Positions 1 through 12,312 of a stretch of DNA of 64,000 nucleotides are shown piece by piece. The stretch is from contig OX463788.1 of assembly GCA_949825025.1 (NCBI GenBank), positions 30,435,715 to 30,499,714 of the forward strand, read 5' to 3'. The notes under the pieces were generated by a model. The model was not told the DNA's origin. It was given only the letters and a program-made list of their open reading frames with translations, and made no database searches. Each line of letters begins with the position of its first letter. Within the stretch, counting starts at the first letter, position 1. The position numbers were made by a program, and so were the translations under genes. Source of the DNA: Siphlonurus alternatus (taxonomy: Eukaryota > Arthropoda > Insecta > Ephemeroptera > Siphlonuridae).

Positions 1-72
1 TGGTTCATATCTATACTCTTTTTCTAGTTTTTTTTTCTGATGAGCTTATTTAAAATTTAATATAATTTTAAA

Positions 73-133
73 CCAGCACCTATCCATAAGGCTTCCGGCT
101 TTAGTAGGATTGTATTGTTATTTTTATCAATAA
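73..133 (+). repeat. Dispersed 3'-end-like repeat, copy 1
   Basis: This about 60-bp block recurs at 3798-3862 with a few differences. Shared core: CAGCACCTA.CCATAAGGCTTCCGGC, then TAGGA.TGTATT and an AATAAA-like end. A short conserved block ending in AATAAA resembles the 3' end of a retroelement. The family was not identified. Confidence 0.5.
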
Positions 134-394
134 AAATATTTAAAACAAAATTTTGATGTAAAAGGACATCCTTAACGACAAGCAAATAATAGACCCCATA
201 TGCACAAAAAGGGAAAATGCCTAGAATCCTCACTCTATACGTGAACTATACGTTTATGTTCATTGAACTTCATTGCATACCATTGCAGGTATAACTTGTT
301 TTAATGTTAAGTAAATATCATAAAAGTTAATAGAAATGATTTGAGCAAGGTACTGTAAGATACGTACATATGTGAATAAGAATACATGTGAGCT

Positions 395-449
<55 letters not shown>

Positions 450-2278
450 TAACTTTAAAAATGAATTTATTATCTTAAATACATATGCTTTCTTTAACTA
501 ATTTTTACTCCACTATATTATATATTTTTTTCTAAATAATTGTCCATTAGCTAGCTAGCACGAGTTTTGTTTGCAATACCTCAAAGGCTGTAATAAGTTA
601 TAGCTAACAAGTAAGTTAATTAAGTTTAATTATCTGTAGTTTGTTATAAGTGACAATGTTAAATCAAATTGAATCAATTTAATAAACTCCATACACACAT
701 GCAGTATATGTTTGTATATATAGCGAAGTTGAAAGTTTACTCAAATAATACTGTCAACTTATTACGAGGGATATCTTGCAAACTTTTAACTTCTATATAT
801 TCTTATTGTTAAAAACTTAAAAATCTGTATGCATTACAAAATGAAAGCACTGCAAAGTCTGCACTGCAATATAATTTTATGCAGGATTCAATATTGAATC
901 ATTATAGAGGGATTTGATGCAGTAATCAGATATTGATTATATGTTTAACCAAAAGTACACATACAACAATCATATTACCTCGTATCTCGTATTATTGTAT
1001 TTTTTATATTACATAATTATATTAAATTTTTGAATAATATATAATTTAGATGTATTAAATTCAGTTTAACGTAATAGGTCATAGATCGTGACCTGGAAAT
1101 TAATACTGTTTTGAGCTTGCTAGGTGATGTCGGCGTGACAGCCGGCGACAGCTGCATGTACTGCAATGTACTGTACAATACGGAGGGAGCACACTGGGGT
1201 ACGGCAAGCTTGACCTTTTACAGATGGGGATTTCATTTAGGATGAGCGTGAGGACACAAATTTAGCACAATGACCCTTTTACAATTCGGCATACATTAAT
1301 TCAAGTTGTCATCAATAAGTTTTTTTTTTTTTCTGTATACATCCACATCTACTGTACAGAAAAAAAAATAAGTTACATGTTTGGTAATATTTACTATACC
1401 ATCAAGCACTAAGCAATTAATAATTAATCCGTATAGAAGGAATCTTGGGAATCTGTGAAGGGGAATAATTACAATAATGGTATTTTTAAATGTTAATGAA
1501 AATCTCAATGCACACTTTCTGTACATCAATTAAAAGCTCTAAATTAAAATGGTTTGAAACTGAAAGTGGTTTTCTTAAAAATTGAAACAATGTAGAAAAT
1601 GAAAATGCACCACTGCGTTTTTAAGTTTTGTTTTGCAGCACCTAAAATTTAATGTATCGGACATGTTGCTTGATGATTTGATGTTTTTTCTTACTTTTTT
1701 TTTTTTTTTTTTTTTTTTTACCTTACATACAGCCATAATTAATAATTTGATTTTTCTCTGCGTGCCTTTAACCTTTTTTAACGTATACACTATAATAATA
1801 GTAAAAATAAAAGTGAAAGCTGGACATTTGGGCTGTTCCCGACTGCATAACCAAAGTCTGCAATAATATGTTCAACATGCAAGTTTCTTAGCTTGAATAA
1901 GTCTAGACAAGATTCATAAGCTCTCAAGGCCATCCACAAGAACCAACAGGTTTTGACTCGACAGTTCTACGTTAAAATAATAAGAAAGAAACGAACACTT
2001 AACAAAAGTTGAAGCGGAAGAATGTATACAGTATATTCATATTCAAATATTCAAAATGCTCTTATATAATTATAATACTACTGAAGTGTAACTAGTTATA
2101 TTTGAATTGATTTTGCAAAATTAAGCTGATAGTGACATTTATTATATTATTTATTATTTATAATAATTTCATGAAATAATAAAGTTTTAGTTCTGCTGCA
2201 TGTCAGTACTATTATCATATGAATCTTTATGCAATTCCCTGAGATGCAACAATTTGTAATGCGTTTAACACTGGCACC
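134..2278. other. AT-rich intergenic DNA, no gene recognised
   Basis: Contains a TA array (398-445) and a poly-T run (1697-1719). A GC-richer patch at 1077-1245 has a plus-strand frame open for about 55 codons after an AG, ending in TGA. It has no convincing donor or family match, so it is noted but not called as an exon. Confidence 0.4.
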
Positions 2279-2466
<188 letters not shown>

Positions 2467-2564
2467 GCACCATTGCCGGTTATCAATTACTTGGATTTTC
2501 TTGCCAGCGTCTTCTGGCAAAATCTCGCCCGTCTTTCAGCGGTTTGAATGACGATCGAGTGTGT

Positions 2565-2754
2565 CAGGCGCGGATCCAGGGGGGCGGGGCTGCAATCCCC
2601 CCCCCCCCACCTTGAAATTTTGGATTTAACATGGGCAATATAGGCACTTCCCCCACTTATTTTTTTTAACATTGACCTTATGGAGGCAGCCCCCCCCCCA
2701 ATTTTTCAGCCCCCCCCCCCCCCCTCCCGAAATGCTTTCCTGGATCCGCGCCTA
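2565..2754. mobile_element. Non-autonomous hAT-type element (190 bp)
   Basis: The ends are inverted: CAGGCGCGGATCCAGG on the left and CCTGGATCCGCGCCTA on the right. The element is flanked by a perfect 8-bp direct repeat GAGTGTGT (2557-2564 and 2755-2762). An 8-bp duplication with CAG-type ends is the signature of the hAT superfamily. The interior is C-tract rich and has no coding capacity. Confidence 0.85.
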
Positions 2755-2762
2755 GAGTGTGT

Positions 2763-5700
2763 GGCCTCAATATTGGTGCACCGCTGGTTTCTCGACTAAC
2801 GTTGTTTACTTAACGCGCTCTCCTTCTTACCAATTTGTTACACTCTTGCAATATTTGAAATTTGAATAGTAATTTTTCTAATATTAATTTAATCAGTTCA
2901 AATTAAGTTAGATAGCTTAATTAATTCTGTAATATCTAGTAAATTAGTTTTAGTAATAATTTCTTCGTTTGCTAATTTTGAATTCCATTGCAAGGCAAAC
3001 AATAATACAATAATGTTTAAACACTTTAAATATATATATAAATTCGGGTTGAAATTACAACATTTTGAAGAGTTATTTTATTTAAGATGCAAGTTAAATT
3101 TTATTAAATATAGTGTTTTCCATTGTATTGTGCAGGAATGAAATTAATAGTGAAACTATATATTGCAATAATTCATTTTGTGAGAAAAAAAAGGTGGGTT
3201 ATAATTCACACCATTATAGTCTCATACGTCCATCGCTCGATTTGCATGTCTATTCTATAACTCTTTGTGTAAATTTCGTTTTTCAGTTATACTATTATAT
3301 ATATCATATTATTTCATTTTGCTACAATGTCGGACATTCTTGGCTCAAGTAAGGTTTCAATGTAATCCGTTCACCTTCCTAGACGCTTAAATACAGCTAG
3401 TATAACTCTCCATAATGTACGTGTGCACACACACTCGAGTACCCTCCAAGATCGAGTTAATTCTCATCAAGTTCATGGTTTACTTTGAGCTCTCCATACG
3501 CCTGGGTACTATAGGTACGCCGCATTTTATTTGTCGTTCTATGACATCATGCTTTGCTGTGCCAGGTGGCATGGGCACGTAATACCATGAGCACAACCAG
3601 CACACTTACAGTTCAAAAAAAAAAAAAAAAACATTAGCAGTAAATATATATACATATATATATGTAAATAATATATATATTGTATGGTAAGATGTGTCAG
3701 ATAATACAGTGTATGTAAACTACTTACTACTACTAAAATTACTGTAATTAAACTCAGCAACTACTAGAACTTTAATTTTATGTAATATAATTTGAACACC
3801 AGCACCTACCCATAAGGCTTCCGGCCTTGATAGGACTGTATTATTATTTTCACTAATAAAACTATTTTTTGCAAGATTTTGCACTGTTCATAGAAGGCTA
3901 GAAGCTGATTATAAATCAAGACTCAGTTATTTAAGGGGTAGGTAGACGGATAGACTGTAACATCTTTAAATATTTAAAAGTAAAAAAAATCTCAAAATTT
4001 ATTGAACAGAGGTGAATAGGCCGTATTCTAGTTCTCTCGATCGCCGGGCAACCCTATTTTTTTCTAGTCACATCACTGCCTAAAAATTGTCAATTTTATG
4101 CCAGAATTATAATTTATAAAAAAAAATAAAAATTTATCATCATCAATTTATATCAATATTTACCAAACAAATGTAAACTTAACTGTAATCTGCAATAAGA
4201 AATGCATTGTAAATAAAGCCAGTGCATGTTCAGTAATATATTATAGCAATTAAGTCGTGTCTCTTTTTTTTTATTTGGTGCGATTTTGCTGCTACAAAAT
4301 TATGAAATATCGAAATCATGCATGCTTAAATCGTATATAGTACAGTAATATTAAATCTTAAGTTTTAACCATGCAGTGATGATTCCTCGAGTTCTTTCAG
4401 TAAAATAATGATGATAATTTTTATCAGTTTCATACTCGGGAATTCAGCAATAAAGAACTTCAAGAATGGGAGAAATAATAAAGGTTTAATTTTTGTGGCA
4501 ATTGACGTGTGAAACCATCCCGTTTCAATTAACAAATCTGTTTTAATTATAGTTTATATATGCGATCTATAATATTCGATATGTATGAAAATTAATGAGA
4601 TTTTACAATCATATAAAAAATGTAAAATATGTGATATTCTTACGACACGTTACGTTGATAAACTTCCCGATTAAGAAAAGGTGTATGCTTACACATTTTT
4701 AAGACTCAAAATAATCAATTAATTTAGAGCAGTATAAAGCGCTCACACTTAATTATCATTTCCATTTATTCGATTGAATTTTTATTGTAATTTCGATTTG
4801 ATTTTTTTTATATATATATCATCATATATGTTTTATTTTAGGTTTAAAACTGTTAACCAAAATTAAATTTAATGGAAATTGATTTTATATCAAATTAAAT
4901 GATGTGACACTAGTCCGGAAATTAAAAATATTATGCTTTTATTGGAAAGGAAATGAGAAATCGTGAAATAAGAATGTTCAATAATTTAATAATAATAAAA
5001 AAAACTTGATGTGCTTCACCTTTAAAAATCTAACCGTCAGATGTTAATATTATAGTTATATGATATAAATATATATAGTATAGTAAAAGACACAGTGTAC
5101 AATGAAAGTTTTAATGGTCTTTACTGCATGGTAACAACTTAAACAGTTCCTCTAATTAGTGTCTATATTATTCTAAAATGTCATTAACTACTACTACTAG
5201 TAAAGGCCAGACACGCGAAAGCCTTTGAAGGTCGTACTATGGAGTGAGAAGTTTTGGTTGTTTTTAGAGGGAAAAGTTTGCTTGCTTGCTGTGCTGAATG
5301 CCAGAGGCCCTCTCGCCTGCCCTTGAGGCTCCAGTTCGTGCTGGCACGGTGGGTGGACGAGCAAACTGTAAAATTATTGATCTGCAAGTCAGATGATTAA
5401 TCTTCACGTCATAACTAACTATAAGTGAATGATGGCTTTGGATAGACTTGAAAGATCATATTATATAAAAATTTAGCCTTTTAAACTCTTATACAGATGA
5501 CATGCAAGCTTATATTTATGCCATAATGTAAAATCGAATTATATATATTCATCTTAAAGTAATTTAAAGGCTTAAACTGTTGAAAATACATTGACATTGA
5601 ACTGATTGAATTGAATGTTTAATTTTTGATGTATCTTACGTATATATGTATATAGTATTTGACCTTTTTATGGAGTTATTACGTCAGTTACGACGTCATT

Positions 5701-6418
5701 GTTTTTATATAAAAATAACTCTCAAAGAATAAAATATTTGCAGCTTACATGAGCGTGTTTGATACCCATCAGCTCAGTTCAGTGAGCTATACAAAAGTAA
5801 GATAAAAAAGACGAATTTTGCAAGGCTCGATGCTTTATATACAAATAAATATCAAAACGAAAGGAAATCGTAAAACATCAGGAGCGAGAAAAATATTCAC
5901 TTTTTTTTTTGTTTATTTGCTGCTAACTCGCATGTACAAGTTACTGCGTTTCAACCCTCAATCTTTGTTGGTCTAAACAAATAAATCGATATAAAATCGA
6001 ATTTTCATTCCGATCTTATCGTAACATTTTATTTGATTCTCTCTCCATTTTCCTTGGTGTGTTGTTGCTATCAGCAATATGATTTTACGCAGCCCATATA
6101 TATACGATTTTGGCTCAATTGCAACGACATTTGTGAGAGCAAAAACAGAAAGAACTTGAGAGGGGAAATTTGCCATATTTTTTTTTTACATTTGTGTTCA
6201 GCCATTCCATCATCTGTATATATGGATCTATGCTTTCTGTCTTTTTCCTTACTGTAATTAATTCCCAGCCTATTAGTGCATTAAAATGCTTAGAAGCTTC
6301 TAGTTCATGTGAACCTCTTTGTATAAAATTGTCACATTGTTCATGAATAGAATAATCAGAAATCTTGAACTTAAATATGTTATATATAAAAATAAACTAT
6401 AAAACTTTGCAGCTTCTC
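2763..6418. other. AT-rich intergenic DNA
   Basis: Mostly featureless. Contains the second copy of the dispersed repeat at 3798-3862 and short TA tracts. A GC-richer patch at 5206-5395 follows TTTTTAG and has a plus-strand frame open for about 44 codons to TAA at 5397; it could be an exon on either strand, but nothing identifies it. No gene is supported. Confidence 0.4.
3798..3862 (+). repeat. Dispersed 3'-end-like repeat, copy 2
   Basis: Second copy of the block at 73-133, in the same orientation and again ending in AATAAA. Both copies are followed by AT-rich sequence. Confidence 0.5.
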
Positions 6419-6743
6419 CAATGAGGTATTAGAATGTGAAAATTTTAGTGACTTAATCGAAAAAAGGGGTAAAAATATGGCACTGTGAATTTTTTCAGAT
6501 TTTTCTGAGACCGGGAACTATTTTTAAAAAATTATTGAAAGTCTATTTTAATGACGTCACGGGCGGCACTGCCCTATCCTTTTTCTTAAGGAGTGCCGTC
6601 CATGACGTCATTAATATAGACTTTCAATAATTTTTTAAAAATAGTTCTCGGTCTCAGAAAAATCTGAAAAAATTCACGGTGCCATATTTTTACCCCTTCT
6701 TTTGATTAAGTCACAAACATTTTCACATTCTAATATCTCATTG
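6419..6743. mobile_element. Hairpin MITE (325 bp)
   Basis: Almost the whole element is an inverted repeat with arms of about 150 bp. Outer ends are CAATGAGGTATTAGAATGTG on the left and its near complement on the right. Each arm carries TGACGTCA (6552-6559, 6603-6610), and the loop is GC-rich. No target duplication was resolved. The inner arm sequence resembles that of the hairpin at 50153-50392, so the two are distantly related. Confidence 0.75.
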
Positions 6744-7116
6744 TAATGAAAGTTTTTTTTCTATATGGATTTGATGAATATCACATGACATTATATCAAA
6801 ATTTCTAGAAGCCATATGCTTTATTATATGCATTAAGATGACCTGTAATTTCAAACAAATCTTGATACTTAATACTGAATATATAGTAGAGAAGACAAAT
6901 GATGCACTTATAATCAAATATGCCATGATCTTTAACCCAAATCTATATATAAATTCATTTGACGTAATAACGCCTCATTTTTTTTCTCAACACGTTAAGT
7001 ACTTAATTTCTTCTCATGAGTGCCTCTCGGTCGGGAGATTCGGAGAGCCGCTCAAGTTTCAGTGATCCATCAAAGATTTATGATGCTTTATAATTTTATA
7101 TATATATTATATATGT

Positions 7117-7119
7117 ATG

Positions 7120-7158
<39 letters not shown>
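7117..7158. repeat. TA microsatellite
   Basis: TA repeats of about 40 bp inside a broader TA-rich stretch (7097-7168). Confidence 0.85.
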
Positions 7159-7166
<8 letters not shown>

Positions 7167-7539
7167 AATTTTCGCGTCGAAATGTACAGGATTGGGGGCT
7201 GGGCGGCGCATGCTTGCACTTAAAAAAAAAAAAAAAAACTTTTGCAACTATAATAACAGCAAGTTTCATAATTATATATCTTGATTTTATAACAAAACGA
7301 GTAGACGAAGAATAAAATAATGTGAAAATGGAAACACAAAGAAACATATGAGATGAGACAAAATGTACATAGTCTATATCAATCTAATTCGGTTGCAATT
7401 ATTGTAATGAGAAAGCACAAAATTTAAGTAAAAGGCTGGAATAATAGATAGTATAGATACCATTAATGTTATGGATGATATCTTCTTTTTTTTTTTTTCA
7501 AATTTTATCGAATGCCTTAGAAACAGAGAAAGCTAATAT

Positions 7540-8518
7540 ATTATTATTATTATTATTATTTTTTTTTTTTTTTTTTTAGACACTACTAAGCCGTCTCATA
7601 GGTCAATACAAGACAAACCTAGCAGTACCTCCTCGACCCCAGCGCTCCGCACTCTCGTGCAGTAAACTCCGGGGCTGCCTTTTCATGTTTTTCTTTTTAT
7701 CGGTGCACCTCACCAACCTCCCCATGGGCCCGAAGTAGACGGAGGGAGCCCAGCAACACTGCCTTCTGCATGGCATCCGCCAGCCGCTCAGCGGATCCAC
7801 GGCAACCTGGTATTTGCCGCAGCCCAGAAACCAATGAGTCGGGAACTCCACCCATCACCCCAACCAAAAGAATGACCAACACAACCGAATGTCCAGCATA
7901 GCTCTGCCGCAAGTCCATGACAAGATCGCGGTACTTATCACGTTTTTCGGCATACTTTTCCGTGAGGTTCTGGTCCGAAGGAGCAGAAAACTCCACCACG
8001 GTCAACGCCTTCTTGTGCTTCTCAAGTACCACGATGTCCGGCTTGTTGGCATGGAGCTTGCGAGTGGTGGGAAACGAATAGTTCCAGAAGATCTTCACCT
8101 GGTCGTTTGCCACCACTGCCTCAACGTCCCCAGGAGCGTATGGTATGACAGGTGAATCGTCAATACCAAAATGGTGCCTCAGATGGAAATAAAGCACCCG
8201 CAGTGCAGCATTGTGCCTCTCGATGTAAAGAGTACGGGCATAGAAAGGACATGCAGAGAGAAGATGCATGGTGGTCTCGGGAGAACGGAACTAGCAACTA
8301 GCCCTGAAAATGGATGGCGCTGAAGCGTTGTGCCTATACCAGGCCGCCGGTGGCAGAAGGCGAGTGGCTTCGGCCGCTCGCTGCGAAGCCCCGGTGAGTA
8401 GGAGGGTCGCGACGGTGAGCGCTGAAGGGTCTGGGCGTGAGCCTGCCTGGAGCCGCCGTCGGTGCAGATCTTGGTGGTAGTAGAAAATTCTCCCGATCTA
8501 GTGGCTAGTTGGAACGGA

Positions 8519-8549
<31 letters not shown>
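7540..8549 (-). mobile_element. RLE-type non-LTR retrotransposon 3' fragment in an ATT microsatellite
   Basis: A GC-rich block (7577-8518) sits between two blocks of the same ATT repeat (7540-7561 and 8519-8549). Read on the minus strand it carries the C-terminal coding region, a 3' UTR of about 120 bp (7577-7696) and a terminal A run that merges into ATT repeats. The 5' end is truncated. The encoded endonuclease region (next entry) places it among R2/R4-like elements. Known family behaviour: the R4-clade element Dong of Bombyx inserts into TAA repeats, so the location fits targeted insertion. Confidence 0.7.
7697..8497 (-). pseudogene. C-terminal restriction-like endonuclease region of a non-LTR retrotransposon, broken
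   Basis: One minus-strand frame is open from just below a stop at 8498-8500 down to 7697, except for a single in-frame TAG at 8291-8293. The 190-residue part after the stop begins at a Met encoded at 8267-8269. The TAG falls inside a CCHC-type zinc motif: a Cys lies just before it and a His-Leu-Leu..Cys-Pro and RHN follow. Further on, KPDIVV then VVEFSAP give the PD..E spacing of the RLE nuclease of R2/R4/NeSL elements, followed by a Lys- and Tyr-rich helix. This part would cut the target for reverse transcription. The reverse transcriptase is absent. GC content is far above the surroundings. Plus-strand frames here are shadows. Confidence 0.75.
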
Positions 8550-8550
<1 letters not shown>

Positions 8551-9277
8551 ACAATATAAGCTGCAACAACAATGAACACAATGATATATTTCACGGTTTC
8601 ATTCTTGCAAATTATGTCATAAAATCAATACATGCAATAAAATAATAATAGAAAAACAAATCAACATAATTTTTATATTTTTTCCTGTTAGAGTGCACCA
8701 TTGCAGTTTCTATGCTCTTAGTTAATACTAAATTTATGGATATTATATACAAGCTTCAAAAATCTGGAAAAAAATGCCAGTTTTAGGTGTTGTGATATCT
8801 CGTAATTTGCGTGTTGAGTGCGTGTGTTGTGTGGTTACTGTAGTTTTGGCAGAAATTTTAATTTTTATTGCGTTTTTTTGTACTGCTGAAAGGTGATAAA
8901 AAGTACTCCAACATTACATATATGTGGCAGGTGCTGACTACAGTATAATATACAATTTTTATATTATAATAGAATTGTAGTCGTTCAAGCAATAGTAAAA
9001 TAGGTGAAGGTCAAAAATAATGATGGGGAAAACTCATCATGATATTTGAATTTCTTTCAAAGTGTCACGTAGATAATATATAAGCTAGCTTGGCTGTGTA
9101 ATTTGTAGCCGATCTGATGTCGTGACACGTGATTTGATAAATCAGATTTTTTTTTATGAAATTTTGAGTTAGTAAGAAAGTATCTTCTAAGAGCACTGAA
9201 CATTTAACTCAAATTCATCATGAAATTTATCTTGAAGTCTTTTCGAAAATAGAGAATAATCTACAATCAGGTGAACT
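8550..9277. other. AT-rich intergenic DNA, nothing recognised
   Basis: Unique-looking AT-rich sequence between the retrotransposon fragment and a hAT element. The last 8 bases (9270-9277) are the left target duplication of that element. Confidence 0.5.
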
Positions 9278-9624
9278 CAGTGGCGTAACCATTCTAACCA
9301 AGGGGGGGTCGGGGGTTACCCCCTCCCCTTGAGGATCGAGTAATGACTGTTTAAGAACAAAAAAGGAAACTTTTTAGAAATTCAAAAAATAAATAATATC
9401 TCATGTATCAAGCAAGATCCCTTTTCTTTAAATTATCAACAACTTATAAGCAAGTTTCAGATTTTAGTCAGAAAGTGTGATTTAAGTGTTTTATTTCCCT
9501 TACAAACTGCATGCATATACTTACTATTGTAATTAAAACGTTCTCACGTGTGCTGCACTTTTATTTACTTAATTTCTCCAAGATGAAAGCAAAAATTAAC
9601 AAATAAGAGTTACTAAGCAACATC

Positions 9625-9657
<33 letters not shown>

Positions 9658-10245
9658 TCGATACCTTAATGATATGTGAACTCGGATTATTTAAAATCAA
9701 ATTCTTTAAAGAAATGTAGTTACAAATTTTTATTTCAGTTGTGCACGAGTCTATAAGACGAGAATAACGATAATCTGAAACCATAAAAAATATGCTAAAA
9801 CTGTTTTTAGAAAGCACTTAGAACTCAATTTTCTTCCGAAAAAATATCCGAATTGCAGTATACTACGATATGATAAAAATTTGTAAGTACTGTATATAAT
9901 CATGAAAGTAATAAAAATAATAAAACTGGTTAGATTTAACTAGAATATTAAATTTACTCAAAACTTTATTTATTACGTTAGTGCATGACTGTAATGTGCA
10001 CGTATATATATTCATATATTGAAAAGAAATTAAAAAAGTGGGGCGAAAAAATTTAAAATAAAAAAAATGCATTAGGACATACATTTTCTATGATAGTCTC
10101 AAATACTCTCAAAACAGTCACGTGACCTTAAAAAAAATCGCGCCTGCGGCGTACTATACGCCCCCTCCCCCTGTGGAGTGTTCTCAGTCTTTATCCTGAG
10201 GATCCCCACTCCTTGCTCCTTGAGAAAGTCTTAGCTACGCCACTG
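9278..10245. mobile_element. Non-autonomous hAT element (968 bp)
   Basis: Ends are CAGTGGCGTAACC on the left and TTAGCTACGCCACTG on the right, flanked by a perfect 8-bp duplication GGTGAACT (9270-9277 and 10246-10253). The interior is AT-rich with a 27-base T run near 9627 and no transposase. The 10-base CAGTGGCGTA end is shared with the element at 30869-32204. Confidence 0.9.
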
Positions 10246-10253
10246 GGTGAACT

Positions 10254-11374
10254 TAATAAATATAGCTTTTATTACAGTCGTAATTGATTAGTCATTTTTT
10301 AGAAATAAATATCGAAATATAATAATGTGAAAAAAGGGATTAGTTTACAATTTATACATGTTATCTGTTTATATAACAAAATATTAAATTTATTCTGTCT
10401 AAATCAAAGTTGAAAATATATTATAAAATTAAATAACATTACGTAAGAATTTCATAATTTCGTTGGTGTTATTAATTATTAGTTTTTATTACTATACTAC
10501 TATACTTTAGTATTTCCATAGACAGAAATAGAATGCTTTAGAATCACCGGACTCTAGGTAAGATGTTACATGACGTTTGTGACGGGCAGAAAAGTGAGGG
10601 GGGGGGGGGGGGCGAAAGACCGTGACCTGCATGGAAATGAGAAGTAAGCGCTATAGCTAGCCGCTATGGAAAGTGAATACACCCGCAGCGCGAGTGATTT
10701 CGGTAGCAGGCTGTGTAACTCAGATATGAGAGCGCTGTGCGTTAAGCCAGAATACATGATGTAGAACAGGAGGCCCAGGAGGCGATTGAAATCACACATC
10801 AAAAATCGAGAATTGACACGTACACTATGAAACCATTAACATGAAAACTGTTTTAGTATCATCACACAACGAATTTAGGCATCAACTTGTTTATGCAGTA
10901 TCCAAAGTGAGCCTCATATCCAAGACGCCACTTTGCCTCTGCTGCATAATTATGTAACCATCTCCATTTGGATACTGAACATTTAAGTTATCTGTAACTA
11001 ACCGCAAAGCGAGATTTTTCTCACATTAAGGCGGAAACTTATTGTTTGAGTGTACATGCTGGTGAATTAAACCATGCATTACTAACAATGCAACGTAAAA
11101 CTTAGCATTGTTCTCCAGTAAAGAAAAATACTACGTAATAACATAATGAACGTCACAATTGGTCAAATCATGAAATATTTATTAATCTCAGGAAAAGATA
11201 TCGCATTAAATCAGATGTGAATCATCATTCATAATGCTATTAATATCACAATCCTTTACAAAGAGGCACTCTCGTTAAAAGCTGAAACTATATAGAAATT
11301 AGCAAAAACATATCAATCATAACTATATAATTACTGCAGATTACTTCATATTGCAGGATTTTTTTTTTTTTTTA
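10254..11374. other. Intergenic DNA, nothing recognised
   Basis: AT-rich with a poly-G tract near 10598-10612 and a GC-richer patch at 10560-10800. No frame, splice pair or repeat structure supports a feature. Confidence 0.4.
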
Positions 11375-11383
11375 AATCTTTCT

Positions 11384-12303
11384 GGTATCCGGAGAACTCG
11401 GAGCGGGGGCAACTGGGAGCCGGACGGCTCGGAGCCAAACGTTAGGACAACTCGGAGCGCGGACAACTCGGAGCGCGGACAACTCGGAGCGCGGACAACT
11501 CGGAGCGCGGACATCCTGGAGCCATGGCAGGACAACTCGGAGCGCGGACAACTCGGAGCACGGACAACTCGGAGCCATGGCAGGACAACTCGGAGCGCGG
11601 ACAACTCGGAGCAACGTATAATATACATATTCGGATCAATTTCAGCTATTTTCATCATAATGTCATTATCAATATTTCTCTGCATTCTTATATGCACATC
11701 AAGTTTCATATATTCTACAGCAACCATTTATAATTTATTATTATTATTATATTATTTATATTATGCTTATAATGCGGATTGATAAAATGTTCAATCAGAT
11801 AGGTGTCGTTTCCTTACCTGCCGGCCAAATATTAATATTTGAAATTAATATTTAATTTCAAATATTAGATACACAAGGAACTTTAAAACGACGAATGAGG
11901 TGGATAATTAAGTGGATAAATTAAGTAGAAAAATAAAATTATAAATGGTTGCTACAGAATATTTTATGTGCATATAAGAATGCAGAGAAATATTGATAAT
12001 GACATTATGATGAAAAAGATTCCCGGACAACTCGGAGCGGGAGTTCTCCGGATACCGATGAAAATAGCTGAAATTGATCCGAATATGTATATTATACGTT
12101 GCTCCGAGTTGTCCGCGCTCCGAGTTGTCCTGTCATGGCTCCGAGTTGTCCGTGCTCCGAGTTGTCCGCGCTCCGAGTTGTCCTGCCATGGCTCCAGGAT
12201 GTCCGCGCTCCGAGTTGTCCGCGCTCCGAGTTGTCCTAGCAAACACGTTTGGCTCCGAGCCGTCCGGCTCCCAGTTGCCCCCGCTCCGAGTTGTCCGGGA
12301 ATC
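11384..12303. mobile_element. Foldback element with 16-bp unit arrays and 9-bp target duplication
   Basis: Two arms (about 11384-11740 and 11932-12303) are inverted copies. Ends are GGTATCCGGAGAACTCGG on the left and, as reverse complement of the right, GATTCCCGGACAACTCGG. A perfect 9-bp direct repeat AATCTTTCT flanks it (11375-11383, 12304-12312), as in Mutator-like elements. Each arm has a GC-rich subterminal array of GGACAACTCGGAGCGC units, then AT-rich unique sequence. The centre (11741-11931) holds a small AT-rich palindrome. No transposase. The repetitive open frames across the arrays occur on both strands and are not genes. Confidence 0.8.
12018..12056. mobile_element. 39-bp mini-insertion consisting of the two element ends only
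   Basis: Inside the right arm of the foldback element, 39 bp consist of a right end (GATTCCCGGACAACTCGG) abutting a left end (GAGTTCTCCGGATACC). It is flanked by GATGAAAAA (12009-12017) and GATGAAAAT (12057-12065), a 9-bp duplication with one mismatch. The left arm, read as reverse complement, has a single GATGAAAAT there (around 11650), so it preserves the empty site. Confidence 0.8.
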
Positions 12304-12312
12304 AATCTTTCT

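Noticed and set aside
1077..1245. Coding exon in a GC-richer patch
   Set aside because: About 55 open codons follow an AG, but there is no convincing donor, partner exon or family similarity.
5184..5397. Coding exon in a GC-richer patch
   Set aside because: Open on both strands; nothing decides between them or shows splicing.
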